DNA of 12,899 nt from Candidatus Gorgonimonas leptogorgiae (lineage in GTDB: Bacteria > Pseudomonadota > Gammaproteobacteria > Pseudomonadales > Endozoicomonadaceae): positions 1 through 12,899 of the forward strand of contig CAKNAD010000059.1 in assembly GCA_929200515.1 (NCBI GenBank), in the 5' to 3' direction. Below are positions 1 through 6,980 of the stretch, one piece after another; positions within the stretch are counted from its first letter, which is position 1; every line of letters starts with the position of its first letter. Under the pieces are notes generated by a model. It was not told where the DNA came from, searched no databases, and worked only from the letters and a program-made list of their open reading frames with translations. Both the position numbers and the translations under genes were made by a program.

Positions 1-53
1 GAAAAGTTCTAAAGTGATTTAGAACCTTCGCCCTTTAGGGCGGAGTAGTTCAG
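1..53 (+). mobile_element. Right end of an IS200/IS605-type TnpB element, with the 3' part of its omega RNA
   Basis: Two adjacent hairpins are visible. The first is a perfect 8-bp stem (GTTCTAAA at 6-13, TTTAGAAC at 18-25) with loop GTGA. The second pairs CTTCGCCC (26-33) with GGGCGGAG (38-45) around TTTA, with one G:U pair. GGAGTAGTTCA follows at 42-52. The CCCTTTAGGG hairpin followed by GGAG and a short TTCA-like tip is the usual right end of IS605-group elements, where it also forms the 3' scaffold of the TnpB guide RNA (known for the family). The tnpB body would lie to the left, outside the window, so I cannot say whether it is intact. The tip falls about 40 bp before the pilD start. The element near 12720 has the same two-hairpin plan but a different sequence. 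Confidence 0.72.
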
Positions 54-93
54 TTTTAGATAAAAATAATTATACACTAAGCTAGGAGCTAAT

Positions 94-900
94 ATGTTAC
101 AATTATATAGTCATAACAAACCACAATTAGCTATTTTATTCATTGCTATAATTGTAGGGTTATGTGTAGGTAAGTTTCTTTACTACATAATTAATAGGCT
201 TCCTGCTAAATTAATGCGTACATGGAAAACCGATAGCCAAGAATTTTTATTTCCAAACATAGATAACAAAAAAAAAATAAAAAACAATTGTAATTTATGG
301 CAGTATTATTTTAGTAATGCCCCTGCTTGGTGGTATTATTTGCCTATAATTGATTATTTTTCATGTAAAAAAAAATCTTCTGTTATGTTACCAATAATAG
401 AGATTTTAACAAGTATATTTACATTTTTAATAGTTTATTTATATGGTGTTACTATACTTTCTGCATCTTTTTGCATTTTATTTTGGTTTCTTATACCTCT
501 AGCAGTTATAGATATCAAAACCCAGTTGTTACCTGATGAGCTTACATTAACGCTACTATGGATTGGGTTACTAATAAATAGCTTTGATTTACTTGTTACA
601 TCGCAACAAGCCATTATTGGTAGTATTGTAGGCTATATATCACTTTGGCTGACACATATGGCATTTAAGTTTTTTACAGGAAAAGAAGGGATAGGATATG
701 GTGATTTTAAGTTGTTCGCTGCTTTTGGCGCCTGGTTTGGTATTATGAAACTACCAGTTATATTATTAGCAGCATCTTTTATAGGAACATTATTTGGAGT
801 AACGATGATTTTATTAAAAAAAATTACAAGATCAACAGCTTTTCCATTTGGACCATTTTTAATAATAGCAGCAACTTGTATAGCAATGCTCTCATACTAA
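94..900 (+). CDS. pilD: Type IV prepilin peptidase (leader peptidase / N-methyltransferase, family A24)
   Basis: Inner-membrane aspartic protease that cleaves the leader of type IV pilins or type II secretion pseudopilins; classical members also N-methylate the new N-terminus. At 268 residues it is full length. The N-terminus resembles the family's VGSFLNVVIYRLP motif. The two catalytic aspartates are D140 (AVID) followed by LPDELT, and D204 in GYGDFKL. PFGPFL at 251-256 is also conserved. Several hydrophobic segments fill residues 12-33 and 100-267. Oddly, the cytoplasmic loop lacks the usual two CxxC zinc pairs: only C66 and C91 remain near there, so zinc binding is probably lost. ATG is preceded by AGGAG at 84-88, five bases away. 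No other pilus gene is adjacent, and a terminator follows the stop. The TnpB right end just upstream could influence expression. Function is confident; retained methylation is uncertain. Confidence 0.9.
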   Translation: MLQLYSHNKPQLAILFIAIIVGLCVGKFLYYIINRLPAKLMRTWKTDSQEFLFPNIDNKKKIKNNCNLWQYYFSNAPAWWYYLPIIDYFSCKKKSSVMLPIIEILTSIFTFLIVYLYGVTILSASFCILFWFLIPLAVIDIKTQLLPDELTLTLLWIGLLINSFDLLVTSQQAIIGSIVGYISLWLTHMAFKFFTGKEGIGYGDFKLFAAFGAWFGIMKLPVILLAASFIGTLFGVTMILLKKITRSTAFPFGPFLIIAATCIAMLSY

Positions 901-918
901 TACAAGTTGCTTTGCTAA

Positions 919-939
919 AACAGCCAAGCTGTTCTTTTT
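919..939 (+). terminator. Rho-independent terminator of pilD
   Basis: Perfect stem AACAGC / GCTGTT (919-924 with 928-933), loop CAA, followed by CTTTTT at 934-939. It starts 19 bases after the pilD stop codon. On the opposite strand the hairpin is followed by only TT, so it serves pilD better than the convergent minus-strand gene. Confidence 0.82.
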
Positions 940-947
940 ACACTGTT

Positions 948-962
948 TTTGTGCAACACAAA
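948..962. other. Small perfect hairpin between the convergent genes
   Basis: TTTGTG (948-953) and CACAAA (957-962) are exact reverse complements around a CAA loop. It sits between the pilD terminator and the end of the minus-strand 102-residue gene. Neither strand has a long U tract after it, so calling it a terminator is only a guess. Confidence 0.4.
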
Positions 963-997
963 TTTACAAGAGCAAAACCAGACAGCTATAGCACTAA

Positions 998-1306
998 CTA
1001 ACCAATAGAACTTCTTTTTATTTTATCAAGAACACGATTAACAACTTCTTTAGCCTCTTCCTGATCTTCTAACGAGATATTTGAATCTTCAGGAGCTACT
1101 TGCCATTCGATCACACGCCTTGCTAACATTTTAGTTAACAACTCTAATACACTATCTAAGTACGCAGAATTAAATATGGAAGAAGGCATAAATCTTAAAT
1201 GTACTAACAACTTTTCTTGTTTATTTGGCTCTTTGATATGTATTGCAAAGTCACCACCATCTGAGTTGCTTTGACTAATCGTCAATGTAAAATGATTACT
1301 ATGCAT
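998..1306 (-). CDS. Hypothetical protein, 102 residues
   Basis: I do not recognise this protein. It is small and soluble, with no signal peptide or membrane segment. Residues 1-35 look like beta strands (FTLTISQSNSDGGDFAIHI), residues 45-70 are likely helical (DSVLELLTKMLARRVIEW), and the C-terminus (79-99) is a charged helix rich in Glu, Lys and Arg. The ATG start has a strong Shine-Dalgarno CCTCC on the + strand (GGAGG in the mRNA) at 1317-1321, ten bases away, which argues for a real gene. It lies 367 bases downstream of metK on the same strand and converges on pilD. No cysteines or obvious catalytic motif are seen. The gene call is good; the function is unknown. Confidence 0.7.
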   Translation of the reverse strand: MHSNHFTLTISQSNSDGGDFAIHIKEPNKQEKLLVHLRFMPSSIFNSAYLDSVLELLTKMLARRVIEWQVAPEDSNISLEDQEEAKEVVNRVLDKIKRSSIG

Positions 1307-1673
1307 CGTAGATTATCCTCCAAGTGCCAATACTTGCAATGTCGGCAATTACTATATAGCCTTAAATATTGCTATTTATCCGTAAACATAAAATAACAAA
1401 TGCCAACACTATACACCTTCTTATCTATGAGTATATATCATCTTATTATCGCTAGATGTAATTAACCCCTTATAATACAAATTAGTATAATAATTTTTTT
1501 TTTATAACTATTAAAAATGCATACTTTTATCAGGTATTTATGAGGTTTAGACGTTGTCAGTATTTCATAAAATGTATTTGTTAAATTAATAGATGGAGGG
1601 CTACTTTATCATTAAAATACATTGTAAAGGAATGCGTTTTTTCGGTATTTTCTTGATAATTAAATATTGTAAT
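1307..1673. other. Intergenic region between metK and the 102-residue gene
   Basis: 367 bases, very AT rich, with no convincing open frame on either strand. It must hold the 3' end of the metK transcript and the promoter and leader of the 102-residue gene, but I see no clear hairpin-plus-U terminator after metK. There is a run of ten T at 1494-1503. A loose dyad, TGCC (1325-1328) with GGCA (1344-1347) around TTGCAA, lies just upstream of the Shine-Dalgarno at 1317-1321. Confidence 0.6.
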
Positions 1674-2858
1674 TTAGCCCTGAAAATCTGCCTCGTAGCA
1701 TGATAATTCTTGTTGTAATGTGGTTACTAGGTCTGTTTTCTCCCAGCTAAAGCTTGCTTCTGAACGCCCAAAATGGCCATAGCATGATGTTTTGCGATAA
1801 ATAGGTTTTTTAAGGTCTAAGTAGTCTATTATTCCACCTACACTAAAATCAAAACATTTCTTTATTGCCTTAATTAATTCTTCAGATGTATATGAACTAG
1901 TATTGAAAGTATTAATAGATATTGAGGTAGGTTGTGATACTCCTATAGCATAGGATACCTGTATTTCGCATTTATCTGCTAAGCCTGCTGCTACTATATT
2001 TTTAGCTACGTATCTACATGCATAAGCAGCAGATCTATCCACCTTTGAAGGATCTTTTCCTGAGAAAGCACCACCGCCGTGTCTGGCCATACCACCATAA
2101 GTATCTACCATAAGCTTTCTTCCAGTTAGCCCGCAGTCTCCCACAGGACCTCCTATTTCAAATTTTCCTGTTGGATTTATATGATACTTAGTATTTTTAT
2201 TTAACCATTCTGCTGGAATAGTGGGTTTTATTATATATTCCATTACATCACTGCGAATTTCTTGTATTGTTACTCCTGGATTATGCTGTGTTGATAAAAC
2301 TATGGAATCTGCTCCTAAAATCTTACCTTGAGAGTCATAAGCTAAGGTAACTTGTGCTTTAGCATCTGGTCTCAACCAACTTAATTTGCCATTTTTTCTT
2401 AGTTCTGCTTGACGTAGCATTAGTCTATGAGAGTAAGCTATTGGAGCGGGCATATATTCTGAAGTTTCTCGAGTAGCGTAACCAAACATCATACCCTGAT
2501 CTCCTGCTCCGATATCTGTTTCACAGGTTGCATCTACTCCTATAGATATATCAGGTGATTGCTTACCAATAGCATTTAAAACAGCTACGCATTCGCCGTC
2601 AAACCCGAGATCGCCATGATTATATCCTGCATTTATTACCACATCTCTGACGATTTGTTCTATATCTACATAGGTATTGGTTCGTACTTCACCAGCAACT
2701 AAAACCATACCAGTTTTTACCAAAGTTTCTACAGCTACTCTGGCATTTTTATCATCTTTTAAAATAGCATCTAAAATAGCGTCTGAGATTTGATCTGCTA
2801 TTTTGTCTGGGTGTCCTTCGGAAACTGATTCAGAAGTAAATAATATATTATTAGACAT
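1674..2858 (-). CDS. metK: S-adenosylmethionine synthetase (methionine adenosyltransferase)
   Basis: Cytosolic enzyme that makes S-adenosylmethionine from ATP and methionine with release of phosphate and pyrophosphate. It is 394 residues long with near-continuous similarity to E. coli MetK. Visible motifs include GHPDK (15-19, active-site His16), GAGDQG (117-122), DCGLTGRK (241-248) and the glycine-rich GGGAFSGKDPSK (261-272). I place the start at the ATG at 2858 (MSNNILFTSESV) because this matches the family N-terminus; an in-frame GTG at 2870 would add four residues. The Shine-Dalgarno is weak (GTGAG). It follows truB by 153 bases on the same strand, where E. coli has rpsO-pnp. No SAM riboswitch or MetJ box is apparent upstream. 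Confidence 0.96.
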   Translation of the reverse strand: MSNNILFTSESVSEGHPDKIADQISDAILDAILKDDKNARVAVETLVKTGMVLVAGEVRTNTYVDIEQIVRDVVINAGYNHGDLGFDGECVAVLNAIGKQSPDISIGVDATCETDIGAGDQGMMFGYATRETSEYMPAPIAYSHRLMLRQAELRKNGKLSWLRPDAKAQVTLAYDSQGKILGADSIVLSTQHNPGVTIQEIRSDVMEYIIKPTIPAEWLNKNTKYHINPTGKFEIGGPVGDCGLTGRKLMVDTYGGMARHGGGAFSGKDPSKVDRSAAYACRYVAKNIVAAGLADKCEIQVSYAIGVSQPTSISINTFNTSSYTSEELIKAIKKCFDFSVGGIIDYLDLKKPIYRKTSCYGHFGRSEASFSWEKTDLVTTLQQELSCYEADFQG

Positions 2859-2901
2859 ATAAAAACTCACAAAATAAATATTTTAAATTTAAGATATTTA
2901 G

Positions 2902-2916
2902 GTTTTAACTTAAAAC
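2902..2916. promoter_or_regulatory. Perfect 15-bp palindrome upstream of metK (possible operator)
   Basis: GTTTTAACTTAAAAC: seven-base arms around one central base. It lies 44-58 bases upstream of the metK ATG, where a promoter or operator could be. It does not resemble the MetJ box (AGACGTCT). In such AT-rich DNA a 7-bp dyad can arise by chance, so the role is speculative. Confidence 0.3.
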
Positions 2917-3011
2917 AAGATACATTGTTATTTTGCAAAAGGCTATTTTTTAAATTTATAAGCACAAATAGTTGTGTAGAAGATAATTAGCTTTTTAGCA
3001 AATAAGGTTGT

Positions 3012-3974
3012 TTATGTGTTCAGTATACATTTTGGATAAAGACTATTATTCTTTATTTTTCCTAGGCCTATAAACTCATTATTAGTTATTTCTTCTTTAT
3101 TATTACCAGCGTAAACTCGTAAAATTGTGTTTTCTATGCAATTAGTTATTGGAGCATCTAATTTTACAGAAGCTCCCTGCTTTAAAAAACTAATAGATTC
3201 GTTATTAATTAATACGCTATTAAAGCAGAGAACTGCTTTATCGGAGCGTAACAAATTATTATCTAAGGTAATAAATTTATCAGCACTAGAGGATGTGTTT
3301 TGTGCTACGATATCTTGCAGTTGTTCAATAGTAATGGTGTCTGTGTCTAGAAAATTTCCAGCTTTAAAACGATGCAGTTTAGTAACATGTGCTACTGTAC
3401 CTAATGCAATACCAATATCTTCAGCTAGAGTCCTTATATAAGTTCCTTTTGAACAATAAACTTTAATGGTAAAAGCATCTGAAGAATTGTAATCTAATAG
3501 CTCTATTTTATCTATATTGATAGATCTTTTGGCTATAGGAACATCTATTCCTTGGCGTGCATACTCGTATAATTTTTTGCCTTTATATTTTAAAGCAGAA
3601 TAGATACTAGGAACTTGATCGATTAATCCACAAAAACTTTTCAAGGTTTTTTGTAATAGACTAGAAGACACATCAACAGCTAAAGTTTTAACGATATCTC
3701 CTTCTGCATCTCCCGTAGTAGTAGCAATTCCTAATTTTACAGTAGCTATATATCCTTTGTCCGCATCAATACAATATTGACAAAATTTTGTAGTTCTGCC
3801 AAAAAATATAGGTAAAACACCAGTAGCTAGAGGATCTAAAGTACCTGTATGGCCAGCTTTTTCTGCACAAAAAATATGCTTAACTTTTTGTAAAATATTA
3901 TTTGAGCTAACGCCAATCGGCTTATTAAGAAGAAAAATACCGTTAATCTTCCGCTTTATTTTTTTTTCACGCAT
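3012..3974 (-). CDS. truB: tRNA pseudouridine(55) synthase
   Basis: Modifies U55 in the T loop of tRNAs and also acts as a tRNA chaperone. The protein is 320 residues from the ATG at 3974. The family signature GHTGTLDPLATG is present, with the catalytic Asp at residue 47. It is followed by the conserved SALKYKGKKLYEYARQG block and CSKGTYIRTLAEDIG, and a C-terminal PUA-type domain (roughly 230-320). The start is uncertain: GTG at 3980 would add two residues, and neither start has a clear Shine-Dalgarno. Initiation is probably coupled to rbfA, whose stop codon ends nine bases upstream. Gene order rbfA-truB is conserved in gammaproteobacteria. Confidence 0.95.
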   Translation of the reverse strand: MREKKIKRKINGIFLLNKPIGVSSNNILQKVKHIFCAEKAGHTGTLDPLATGVLPIFFGRTTKFCQYCIDADKGYIATVKLGIATTTGDAEGDIVKTLAVDVSSSLLQKTLKSFCGLIDQVPSIYSALKYKGKKLYEYARQGIDVPIAKRSINIDKIELLDYNSSDAFTIKVYCSKGTYIRTLAEDIGIALGTVAHVTKLHRFKAGNFLDTDTITIEQLQDIVAQNTSSSADKFITLDNNLLRSDKAVLCFNSVLINNESISFLKQGASVKLDAPITNCIENTILRVYAGNNKEEITNNEFIGLGKIKNNSLYPKCILNT

Positions 3975-3983
3975 TATCACTAG

Positions 3984-4361
3984 TTAATCATTTTCGCTAT
4001 TTTGATTGTCTCGAGCAATTGCTTTATCTATAAGGTCAGATATATAATTGCTACGTCTAGAGCTTTCATCTAAATGAAATCTAATCGCAGGAATAACTCT
4101 TAGCTTAATTTTTTTACTCAAAGAAGAACGAATAAAACTTTCAGCTTTTTTTAATATAGCAAACCTAGGTGCTAAATCTTTGCCATCAAGATCTAGAAGG
4201 GATACGTGAATATCAGCAAAAAATAAATCTTTACTAATAGAAACATCTAAAATGGTTACCATTCCTAATCTAGGATCTTTTACATCTCTTTGAATGATTT
4301 GAGCTACTTCTTTTTGAATAACATCTGCAACTCGTTGTGTTCTACTAAACTCTTTTGCCAT
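3984..4361 (-). CDS. rbfA: Ribosome-binding factor A
   Basis: Small KH-fold protein that binds the 30S subunit and helps late maturation of 16S rRNA (helix 1 region); in E. coli it is needed for growth in the cold. The 125-residue length is normal. The N-terminus (FSRTQRVADVIQKEVAQII), DPRLG at 29-33, and the basic segment around 88-110 (LSKKIKLRVIPAIRFHLDES) match the family. It lies between infB and truB in the conserved operon order. No strong Shine-Dalgarno is seen before the ATG; instead a large perfect hairpin (4405-4444) sits in the 91-base spacer after infB, which may affect its expression. Confidence 0.95.
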   Translation of the reverse strand: MAKEFSRTQRVADVIQKEVAQIIQRDVKDPRLGMVTILDVSISKDLFFADIHVSLLDLDGKDLAPRFAILKKAESFIRSSLSKKIKLRVIPAIRFHLDESSRRSNYISDLIDKAIARDNQNSEND

Positions 4362-4404
4362 AACTGATAACTACTAAAAATAAATTGAATGAATACCAAA
4401 GAAA

Positions 4405-4444
4405 TTCAAGATATGGATGTTAAAAAATAATTCCATATCTTGAA
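4405..4444 (-). terminator. Perfect 13-bp hairpin between infB and rbfA (possible attenuator or processing site)
   Basis: On the minus strand TTCAAGATATGGA and TCCATATCTTGAA are exact reverse complements separated by a 14-base AU-rich loop. The 3' arm is followed by TTTCTTT. It begins nine bases after the infB stop. The stem plus U-rich tail could act as a partial terminator that lowers rbfA-truB expression, as an RNase III site, or as a stabiliser of the 3' end of infB mRNA. The structure is seen; the role is inferred. Confidence 0.6.
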
Positions 4445-4452
4445 CGTAGATA

Positions 4453-6954
4453 CTAAGAAGATAAAGTTCGTTGTACTTGAATTACTTGGAATACTTCTAT
4501 TTTATCACCTTCTTTTACATCATTATAACTTTTAACAGCTATACCGCATTCTGTACCTTGTTTAACTTCATTTACATCATCCTTAAAGCGTTTTAAAGAC
4601 TCAAGTTCACCTTCAAAAATTACTACGTCATCACGCAATACGCGTATTTTTTTATTCCGATAAACAGTTCCTTCAAGAACCATACAGCCAGCAATATAAC
4701 CGAATTTTGCACCGCTAAATACTTGACGTACTTCTGCCACACCGCAGATTTCTTCACGAGCATCAGATCCTAGCATTCCTGATAATGCTTTTTCTACATC
4801 ATCAAGTACATCATAAATAATGCTGTAGTATCTTAAGTCTAGTTGTTCTGCTTCTATAACTTTTCTGGATAATGAGTCTGCTCTAACATTAAAGCCAACT
4901 AATACGGCATTAGAGGCTAAGGCTAAATTAGCATCTGTTTCATTAATTCCGCCTACCCCACTTGAAATAACATTAACACATACTTCTTCATTACCAAGTT
5001 TTTGCAATGAATCAACTAATGCTTCTAGGGAGCCTCTTACATCAGTTTTTAATACAATGTTAAGATTTTTCTTTTGTTGAGCACTAGACTTCATGCTGTG
5101 CATTAGGTTTTCTAAATTAGTAGCTTGTTGCTTCGCTAGTTTACCTTCACGGAATCTAGTTTGTCGCATATCAGCGATTTCACGTATTTTACGTTCATCG
5201 TCTAATACTACTAATTCATCTCCTGCATTAGGAACTCCATCTATACCTAAAATTTCAACTGGGGTAGATGGTCCCGCTGTCTCAAGAGGTTTTCCAGAAT
5301 CGCTGATAATAGCTCTGATACGACCTGAATTATGTCCTGCTAGTATATAGTCTCCCATTTTTAACAGACCATTTTGTACTAGAGCAGTAGTCACCACGCC
5401 ACGTCCTTTATCTATTCGGGATTCAACAACCGTACCTCTAGCTAATCCTTCTTTAGAAGCTTGTAACTCCAATAGCTCAGACTCATTACTAATGCCTTCT
5501 AATAGATTATCTATGCCTTCACCAGTTAAAGCGGAAACAGAGATAAACTGGGAATCTCCACCCCATTCATCTGGCACTACATTCCTACCAGCTAATTCAG
5601 TCTTAACGCGTTCTAGATCAGCTTCTAGTTTATCAATTTTATTTACAGCTACTATAATAGGAACTTCCGCAGCCTTAGCATGATTTATTGCTTCTTCGGT
5701 CTGTGGCATAACACCGTCATCTGCTGCAACAACTAAAACTACTATATCTGTTACTTTAGCTCCTCGTGCTCTCATAGCTGTAAATGCTGCGTGTCCTGGA
5801 GTATCAAGAAAAGTAATGCCACCATGATCAGTGTCAACATGATAAGCACCTATATGTTGAGTAATACCTCCTGACTCTCCAGATTGGACTTTAGCTTTAC
5901 GAATGTAATCTAATAATGATGTCTTACCATGGTCTACATGCCCCATAACTGTAACAACTGGAGAGCGAGGATATTTTTGATAAGTATCATCATCTTTGTT
6001 TTCTAATAAAGAATCTTCAAGATAATCTGCTTTTACCAGCTTGTACTTATGTCCCATTTCTTCGACTACAATACAGGCTGTTTCTTGATCTATAACTTGG
6101 TTGATTGTAGCCATAGATCCCATTTTGAATAAAACTTTAATAACATCTGCAGCTTTAACTGCCATTCGATTAGCTAATTCAGCAACAATTATAGTTTCAG
6201 GAATTTCTATATCTCTTATAACAGGTGCGGTAGGCTTAGTAAAGCCATGCATAGCTACTGATTCTGGAGCTGACGCTCTAGAGGTTTTGTTACGTTTAGA
6301 TTTCCATTCATCTCTACCATCATAACGAGATTTTTTACCGGCTTGTTTACCTTTAAAGCCATCTGATTCAAATTTATTATCTTTGTGCTTGTTTTTTTTC
6401 TTTGTCCTTCTGCTATCAGTAGCAGGTATAGGTTGATTAGAAAATTTATCTGCATGGGCAACAGGAGCAGACGTAGGTGCAAAGGAAGATGGTTTCTTAT
6501 TAACTACCCTTGAGTTTTTATCTGCAGTATTTTTTTCTCCCCTACTTTTGTCATACTTAGCCCCGGTGGTATTTTTAAACTCAGGCTTAGTACCTTGGTG
6601 TTTAGTAGGTCTTTTTTTATTAGCTTTATAATCCTTAGTCTTAGGAGTTTCTGCTTTTACTACAGGTCTCTTTTTTCTAACTTCAACATTAACAATTACT
6701 TTACCTTTTGATTTAAAAGGCGATTTTGCTTTGTTTTCTAATTTTTTGCCATTTGCATGTTTTTCTTGTTGTGTATTATTTCCAGTATCTGTATGAAATT
6801 GTTTCAAATATGCTAAAAGTTTTTGTTTTTCCTCAAGGTTAACAACTTCAGCTTGGGATTTTTTTCCTACGCCAGCATCTTTTAGCTGTTTTAACAAACG
6901 CTCAACCGAAACACCAACTACTGCGGCGAGCCGTTCTACGGTAACTTCTGCCAT
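4453..6954 (-). CDS. infB: Translation initiation factor IF-2
   Basis: GTPase that delivers formylmethionyl initiator tRNA to the 30S subunit and promotes subunit joining. 833 residues. An N-terminal IF2_N domain (1-52, VERLAAVVGVSVERLLKQLK) is followed by a long Lys/Arg/Asn-rich linker (about 55-235) of low complexity, then a second IF2_N-like domain (about 245-307). The G domain has G1 GHVDHGKT (338-345), G3 DTPGH (384-388), G4 NKID (438-441) and G5 SAL (474-476), followed by domains II, III and the fMet-tRNA-binding C-terminal domain. The ATG start has AGGAG at 6963-6967 (+ strand CTCCT), eight bases away. It starts 26 bases after the nusA stop, so the two are surely co-transcribed. Internal starts giving shorter IF2 forms are known in E. 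coli but I cannot confirm one here. Confidence 0.97.
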   Translation of the reverse strand: MAEVTVERLAAVVGVSVERLLKQLKDAGVGKKSQAEVVNLEEKQKLLAYLKQFHTDTGNNTQQEKHANGKKLENKAKSPFKSKGKVIVNVEVRKKRPVVKAETPKTKDYKANKKRPTKHQGTKPEFKNTTGAKYDKSRGEKNTADKNSRVVNKKPSSFAPTSAPVAHADKFSNQPIPATDSRRTKKKNKHKDNKFESDGFKGKQAGKKSRYDGRDEWKSKRNKTSRASAPESVAMHGFTKPTAPVIRDIEIPETIIVAELANRMAVKAADVIKVLFKMGSMATINQVIDQETACIVVEEMGHKYKLVKADYLEDSLLENKDDDTYQKYPRSPVVTVMGHVDHGKTSLLDYIRKAKVQSGESGGITQHIGAYHVDTDHGGITFLDTPGHAAFTAMRARGAKVTDIVVLVVAADDGVMPQTEEAINHAKAAEVPIIVAVNKIDKLEADLERVKTELAGRNVVPDEWGGDSQFISVSALTGEGIDNLLEGISNESELLELQASKEGLARGTVVESRIDKGRGVVTTALVQNGLLKMGDYILAGHNSGRIRAIISDSGKPLETAGPSTPVEILGIDGVPNAGDELVVLDDERKIREIADMRQTRFREGKLAKQQATNLENLMHSMKSSAQQKKNLNIVLKTDVRGSLEALVDSLQKLGNEEVCVNVISSGVGGINETDANLALASNAVLVGFNVRADSLSRKVIEAEQLDLRYYSIIYDVLDDVEKALSGMLGSDAREEICGVAEVRQVFSGAKFGYIAGCMVLEGTVYRNKKIRVLRDDVVIFEGELESLKRFKDDVNEVKQGTECGIAVKSYNDVKEGDKIEVFQVIQVQRTLSS

Positions 6955-6980
6955 TTACACTTCTCCTATTAGCGATCAAC

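Noticed and set aside
1494..1503. Run of ten T after metK-side intergenic DNA as a terminator tail
   Set aside because: No stable hairpin precedes it on the + strand, and on the minus strand it reads as a run of A, so it is not a terminator for metK.
2859..3011. SAM riboswitch or MetJ operator before metK
   Set aside because: The leader lacks the conserved SAM-riboswitch helices and there is no AGACGTCT-like tandem box.
3127..3441. Open frame of about 100 codons on the + strand opposite truB
   Set aside because: It lies fully antisense to a well-supported gene, has no family features, and is a by-product of truB codon use.
6255..6482. Alternative-frame open stretch inside the Lys-rich linker of infB
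   Set aside because: Low-complexity coding sequence readily opens a second frame; the infB frame itself is continuous and correct.
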